Source: an uncultured Eubacteriales bacterium (GTDB lineage: Bacteria > Bacillota > Clostridia > Oscillospirales > Acutalibacteraceae). Taken from it: 8,614 nucleotides of DNA. A model generated the notes under the pieces. That model worked only from the letters and a program-made list of their open reading frames with translations, made no database searches and had not been told where the DNA came from. Below, piece after piece: positions 5,276-8,614 of this stretch (position 1 is its first letter; each line of letters begins with the position of its first letter). Location: NCBI GenBank assembly GCA_902462035.1, contig CABQAC010000079.1, positions 1 to 8,614 of the forward strand, in the 5' to 3' direction. The translations under genes and the position numbers were made by a program.

Positions 5276-6664
5276 ATGCGCAGGGCTGCGGCTTATATCC
5301 GGGTATCCACCGAGGACCAGCTGGAATACTCGCCGGACAGCCAGCGCAAGCTGATCGCCCGGTATGCCGTGCAGCACGGCTGGGAATTGCCAGAAGAACT
5401 GATTTTTATCGACGAGGGAATTTCCGGCCGGAAAGCGGAAAAACGGCCGGCCTTTTTGCGGATGATCGCCATGGCTAAACAGAAGCCCAGGCCGTTTTCT
5501 GCGATATTGGTCTATTCCTTTTCCCGGTTTGCCCGCAACCGCGAGGACAGCGTGGTATATAAGCGGATGCTGCGCAAGGATTTAGGCGTGGAGCTCATCA
5601 GTATTTCCCAGGACCTGGGCAACGACAAAACGTCCATTCTGGTAGAGGCAATGCTTGAAGCGATGGATGAGTATTACAGCATCGATTTGGGGGAAAACGT
5701 CAAGCGCGGCATGGTGGAAAAGGTGGAAAGGGGAGAGCCTGTGGCGCCCGCACCCTTTGGATACCGGATGCACAACCGGTGTTACGTGCCGGATCCGGAG
5801 CGGGCGGCGCTGGTAACCGAGCTGTTCCGCTTGTTCGCCGGGGGCGCCGGATACCGGGAACTGGCTGCCCGGCTTAACGCCATGGGGGTTCCGACTTCCA
5901 GGGGGAATTTATGGGAGCCGCGGGCTGTGGCGTATCTGCTGCAAAATCCGGTGTACGCCGGAAAAATCCGCTGGTGTGCCGGCGGAAGGGCGGGGCGCGG
6001 CGCGGCCGCCCGCATGGTTACCCAGGGCGGCCATACCCCGCTGGTGCCGGAGGATTTATGGCAGTCGGCACAGGAACGGGCATCCCAGCTGCACGGGGCA
6101 GGGAACCGGCGGGACGCCAGCGCCGCAAACGCAGACCAAGACGGTTTCCCGTTGCAGGGCCTGGTACGCTGCGGCAGCTGCGGCGGCGCGCTGGTCCGGT
6201 CGGGTAAGCAGACCATGCAGTGTTCTCGGTATGCCAAGGGAAAATGCGCTGTTTCCCACAGCGTGGGGCGGGATGCGTTGTGGGAAATGACGCTTCACGC
6301 TTTGCTTTTCGACGTGGGCGATATCCCCCTAAAGATGCCTGCTCCGAAGAAAAGATCGGATCCGCTCGCCGAATCGGCCCGCCGCTTAGCGGGGCGGCGG
6401 CTGAAACGGATCCAGGAGGCTTACGCCGCCGGGGTGGACACCTTAGCGGAATACGAGCGGAAAAAGCGGGCGATTCTGGAAGCCTTAAACGCTTGCGAGG
6501 TACCCGGTCCCACGGCAGCCGTTCAGGAGGAAAGCCCCAGTACATGGGGCGAATACCTGCGGGGAGCTGCCATGCCGTCGGAAAAGAACCGCCTGCTGGG
6601 GCTGCTTTTGGACCGCATTGTATTCGACCGGCCCGACCGGCTGACCCTTTATTACAAAGGATAG
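5276..6664 (+). CDS. Large serine recombinase (site-specific integrase/excisionase)
   Basis: A 462-aa recombinase of the large serine family, which cuts both att sites at a central dinucleotide through a phosphoserine link and rejoins after subunit rotation. The resolvase domain (about 4-145) shows AYIRVSTEDQ with nucleophile S11 and R9, and SFSRFARN with R84 and R87. The recombinase domain spans about 155-260 (PFGYR, NAMGVPTSRG, LLQNPVYAGK). A zinc ribbon uses C299, C302, C316 and C324, and a coiled-coil stretch lies at about 365-405. The domain set is complete and uninterrupted. ATG 5276 is chosen over the upstream TTG at 5234 because GAAGGGGG precedes it and the protein then begins at the catalytic strand. 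The last base of the stop codon is the first base of the attP arm. It is the likely integrase of this element. Confidence 0.95.
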   Translation: MRRAAAYIRVSTEDQLEYSPDSQRKLIARYAVQHGWELPEELIFIDEGISGRKAEKRPAFLRMIAMAKQKPRPFSAILVYSFSRFARNREDSVVYKRMLRKDLGVELISISQDLGNDKTSILVEAMLEAMDEYYSIDLGENVKRGMVEKVERGEPVAPAPFGYRMHNRCYVPDPERAALVTELFRLFAGGAGYRELAARLNAMGVPTSRGNLWEPRAVAYLLQNPVYAGKIRWCAGGRAGRGAAARMVTQGGHTPLVPEDLWQSAQERASQLHGAGNRRDASAANADQDGFPLQGLVRCGSCGGALVRSGKQTMQCSRYAKGKCAVSHSVGRDALWEMTLHALLFDVGDIPLKMPAPKKRSDPLAESARRLAGRRLKRIQEAYAAGVDTLAEYERKKRAILEALNACEVPGPTAAVQEESPSTWGEYLRGAAMPSEKNRLLGLLLDRIVFDRPDRLTLYYKG

Positions 6665-6675
6665 TTCCTCTCGTT

Positions 6676-6701
6676 TCGCCATCCGGAGGACCGGATGGCG
6701 A
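6676..6701. repeat. Perfect 11-bp inverted repeat across attR
   Basis: TCGCCATCCGG (6676-6686), spacer AGGA, then CCGGATGGCGA (6691-6701). The arms probably mark two recombinase half-sites flanking the crossover. attL lacks the left arm, so the symmetry is special to attR and, in extended form, to attP. There is no T run, so it is not a terminator. Confidence 0.85.
6685..6701 (+). repeat. attR core, 17-bp direct repeat
   Basis: This is the second copy of GGAGGACCGGATGGCGA. Left of it is element (recombinase end), right of it cotJC resumes. The predicted crossover GG is at 6688-6689. Confidence 0.93.
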
Positions 6702-7212
6702 GCTTGGCGCTTCTCTGCGCTATCTAAGCCAGCGTTTCGCCATGCCTTACAACGAGTTAAAGGCGGTTTTGACAGATATTGGTACCGAAGAACTGAGTCA
6801 CCTAGAGATGATTGGTTCAATCGTACACCAGTTAACCCGGAATCTAAGCATTGAGGAAATTCAAAAAAGCGGTTTCGACACGTACTTTGTGGACCGTACT
6901 ACCGGCGTCTACCCAAACTCGGCGGCCGGCGTACCCTATACAGCCGCCTATATGGCGGTCAAGGGCGACCCGATCACCGACCTTCACGAGGATATGGCGG
7001 CGGAACAGAAGGCCCGGACGACGTACGACAACATTCTGCGTTTCTGCGGCGACGATCCCGATGTGCGGGATGCCATCCGGTTCCTGCGGGAGCGGGAGGT
7101 CGTACACTATCAGCGATTTGGCGAAGCGCTACGCCTGACAACCGACCGGTTGGATGAAAAGAACTTTTATGCCTTTAACCCGGCGTTTGATAAACCCATC
7201 CAGCCCCGTTAA
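6702..7212 (+). CDS. cotJC: CotJC, 3' segment (Mn-catalase-like spore coat protein)
   Basis: The remaining 169 codons of cotJC, with no ribosome site or start of their own at the junction. Joined to the 5' segment at 3978 the frame is continuous. Metal ligands of the Mn-catalase fold are E65 and H68 (EELSH), E136 (AAEQKAR) and H170 (EVVHY), in addition to E35 at the junction. The frame has no stop or frameshift, and the ligands are intact, which suggests that the whole gene is still under selection. In B. subtilis CotJC is a coat protein made in the mother cell. The segment ends 10 bases before a strong terminator. An internal ATG at 6741 could in principle start a shortened form, but this would lack E35 and has no ribosome site. 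Confidence 0.93.
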
Positions 7213-7222
7213 GTTTTTGCGC

Positions 7223-7257
7223 AAAAGGCCCGGGCGGTATTAACGCCCGGGCCTTTT
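7223..7257. terminator. Bidirectional terminator between cotJC and the MetH-activation gene
   Basis: A perfect 14-bp stem (7223-7236 with 7244-7257), loop GTATTAA, with A/T tracts at the outer ends. It contains GGCCCGGGCG and its complement. It ends the cotJ operon and, in the other direction, the minus-strand pair from 7299. Confidence 0.9.
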
Positions 7258-7298
7258 CCTTGATTTTTTAGAAGTTTGTTTTTCTTGGCGCCGTGGTT

Positions 7299-7970
7299 TT
7301 ATTCCGTTTTGCCACGATAGGGGGCGCTGCGGCCGGGACAGTGGGGCATGGGGCAATAGGTGCAGTTTTCGTAATGATGCCGGGCGGAAAAATAAAACCC
7401 AGAGACCGATTTGGACGGCTGCATCAAAAACGATTCCGTCAGCGAAATGCCGATTTGCGACGCGCCGCTATGTAGCAGGGTGAACAGCGTCCGCTGGGCG
7501 GGCAAAGGCCACGCGGGCAGCGAACCGGGCGTCATACACGACATGTCCCCTACGGGGAAAAAACGGCTGCGGATTTCTGCGGTGACCGCCTGCCGCGCCA
7601 GCCCCAAATAAAGCATTTTGATGCCGTCGGCCCAGTAAGCCTCCAGCGGGTCATCGTAAGCACGGGACCATTCTTCCAGTTCCACGCCGCAAGTTGCCGC
7701 AAAGGGCGCGATACGGTCGGCCTGGTCCAGATTTTTACGCACCAGGGCGGATTCGATCCGTACCCCGCCGGCGGTAACGAACCCATCCCCCTTTTCGGTT
7801 ACGGGGGACAAAGTGTAGACGGCCTTGGGGACCGCCATGGACGCAGCATGCCGGAACATGGCGCGTATATCCTCGGAAAACGCCTCGTCTTCCGGGTCCA
7901 TTTTCAGGATGCGGAACAGCGCGTCCTCTTGGACGGCCGGCTGTTCCAGGCGAATGATTTCGATGTCCAT
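7299..7970 (-). CDS. Free-standing MetH activation-domain protein with C-terminal Cys cluster
   Basis: A 223-aa protein resembling the reactivation domain of vitamin B12-dependent methionine synthase, which binds S-adenosylmethionine and re-methylates oxidised cobalamin. Family marks are the PGSLPAWPLPAQ stretch (148-159, in place of the PGYPACPDH motif) and LTESFLMQPSKSVSGFYFS (178-196). The C-terminus has C203-x2-C206-x4-C211, which could hold an iron-sulfur cluster or metal; this tail is absent from E. coli MetH. Anaerobes often have such a separate protein, and it may activate another corrinoid enzyme. ATG 7970 is chosen over GTG 7979 because AAAGGAG (complement of 7979-7985) is eight bases before it and overlaps the GTG. 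It lies 27 bases after the upstream sugar-kinase gene, so the two are probably co-transcribed. Confidence 0.82.
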   Translation of the reverse strand: MDIEIIRLEQPAVQEDALFRILKMDPEDEAFSEDIRAMFRHAASMAVPKAVYTLSPVTEKGDGFVTAGGVRIESALVRKNLDQADRIAPFAATCGVELEEWSRAYDDPLEAYWADGIKMLYLGLARQAVTAEIRSRFFPVGDMSCMTPGSLPAWPLPAQRTLFTLLHSGASQIGISLTESFLMQPSKSVSGFYFSARHHYENCTYCPMPHCPGRSAPYRGKTE

Positions 7971-7997
7971 GCTGTCCACTCCTTTGGCGCAAATGGC

Positions 7998-8614
7998 TCA
8001 GCCCAGCCGGATGATTTCCACCAAGGGCAGAAGGGATTCCGCTTCGGCGGGGATGAAGTGGCCGGTTTCCACACAATGGGCGTTGGAGGAGGAAACGGCG
8101 GTGGCAAGACGCAGGCTTTCCTCCACCGAAAGGCCGCGTTGAAACCCGACGGCAAAGGCCGCCACCATGGCGTCGCCGCAGCCGACGGTATTGACCACCT
8201 CGACCTCCGGCGGAATGGCGAAATAGACGCCTTCCGCGCAGGCGGCAACCGCGCCTTTTTTGCCCAGGGAGACGACAACGGTTTCGATCCCTTGGGCGCA
8301 GCGCGCCTGAGCCGCCGCGGCCGCGCTGTGCTCGTCGGTTACCTCCCGCCCCACCAGCGCGCGGATTTCATCCCCATTGGGCTTTACAAAATGGGGCTTT
8401 GCCTGAACGCCCGCTTCCAGCAGCTTTCCGCTGGTGTCCAGCAGAACCTTTTTGCCGCACGCCTTGGCCATTTCGATGAGCTTGGGATAGACGGTTTCGT
8501 CCGCGCCCCGGGGCACGCTGCCCGAAACAGATACCACATCGCATTGCGGCAGCAGATCCCCGTATTTTTGGTAAAACCGATTGATATCCGCTTCGGAGAC
8601 AGAAAAACCGGGTT
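7998..8614 (-). CDS. 1-phosphofructokinase-type PfkB family sugar kinase, 5' end outside the window
   Basis: The C-terminal 204 codons of a ribokinase/PfkB kinase. GSVPRGADE, the KPNGDE block (with the preceding PHFV) and the catalytic NTVGCGDAMVAAF, whose Asp is the general base, point to the FruK/LacC (1-phosphofructokinase or tagatose-6-phosphate kinase) branch; PG-FSVSEADI upstream is the usual NEPGP-type region. The frame is open to the window edge, and about 100 N-terminal residues are missing. FruK would turn fructose-1-phosphate into fructose-1,6-bisphosphate in the cytoplasm. FruK and LacC cannot be told apart without the N-terminus and neighbours, so no symbol is given. No stop or frameshift is seen. 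Confidence 0.88.
   Translation of the reverse strand, partial: PGFSVSEADINRFYQKYGDLLPQCDVVSVSGSVPRGADETVYPKLIEMAKACGKKVLLDTSGKLLEAGVQAKPHFVKPNGDEIRALVGREVTDEHSAAAAAQARCAQGIETVVVSLGKKGAVAACAEGVYFAIPPEVEVVNTVGCGDAMVAAFAVGFQRGLSVEESLRLATAVSSSNAHCVETGHFIPAEAESLLPLVEIIRLG

Larger units (their letters stand above)
3962..6701 (+). mobile_element. 2,723-bp serine-recombinase element interrupting cotJC
   Basis: The element is bounded by 17-bp direct repeats (3962-3978 and 6685-6701). Removing one repeat-to-repeat unit of 2,723 bp restores the cotJC frame exactly. It carries a large serine recombinase next to the right end (stop codon 20 bases before the right repeat) and small genes at 4086, 4549, 4738 (+) and 4961 (-). 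There are no transposase, phage structural or replication genes. Base composition is close to that of the surroundings, so nothing suggests very recent transfer from a distant host. The plan resembles the intervening elements skin (in sigK) and SPbeta (in spsM) of B. subtilis but is far smaller. Regulated excision during sporulation is inferred, not shown. Confidence 0.93.

Noticed and set aside
6676..6701. attR inverted repeat as recombinase terminator
   Set aside because: There is no T run after the stem, and the symmetry is explained by recombinase half-sites.
6220..7212. A 330-aa open frame running from inside the recombinase into the 3' half of cotJC
   Set aside because: Its first 160 residues are an out-of-frame reading of the recombinase. 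Only the part from 6702 is real, and it belongs with the 5' cotJC segment.
3875..7212. cotJC as an ordinary dead pseudogene, or split by an intein, group II intron or transposon
   Set aside because: The 5' frame stops at once inside the element, so it is not an intein. There is no reverse transcriptase or transposase. The intact 3' half, exact repeats and attP palindrome fit site-specific integration.

Overview
The window looks like chromosome from a moderately GC-rich, spore-forming anaerobic Firmicute, probably a clostridial (Oscillospirales-like) bacterium. The clues are a cotJABC spore-coat operon, a free-standing MetH-type activation-domain protein with a C-terminal Cys cluster, strong AGGAGG ribosome sites and a clostridial-style serine recombinase. 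The taxonomic call is inference.

Layout. 9-2339 (+) is an alpha-glucan phosphorylase, followed by a perfect terminator hairpin and a gene-free spacer. 2674-3234 (-) is a small DUF4190-like membrane protein with a Pro/Gln/Tyr repeat tail, read from a good sigma-A promoter. Divergent from it, a sporulation-type promoter drives cotJA (3411), cotJB (3614) and cotJC (3875). Downstream of cotJC, after a bidirectional terminator, two minus-strand genes end the window: a MetH-activation-domain protein (7299-7970) and the 3' two thirds of a 1-phosphofructokinase-type sugar kinase (7998 to the window end).

The main discovery is that cotJC is split. Its first 35 codons lie at 3875-3978 and the remaining 169 codons at 6702-7212. 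Between them sits a 2,723-bp element bounded by a 17-bp direct repeat (3962-3978 and 6685-6701). The element encodes a 462-aa large serine recombinase that ends exactly at the right-hand site, plus four small ORFs of unknown function (62, 55, 51 and 66 aa). Joining at the repeat restores an uninterrupted 204-codon CotJC with all five expected Mn-catalase-type metal ligands. It also creates, on the excised circle, a 50-bp near-perfect palindrome (22 of 23 arm positions paired around AGGA), the expected form of a serine-recombinase attP site. This has the same architecture as the skin element in sigK and SPbeta in spsM of Bacillus subtilis: a developmental gene kept split in vegetative cells and probably rejoined in the mother cell. 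A 2.7-kb element is very small for such a system.

Proposed working (inference): during sporulation the cotJ promoter transcribes cotJA and cotJB and runs through attL into the element's first small gene. One of the small proteins may act as the directionality factor that lets the recombinase excise the element, rebuilding cotJC in the terminal mother cell while the forespore genome keeps the element.
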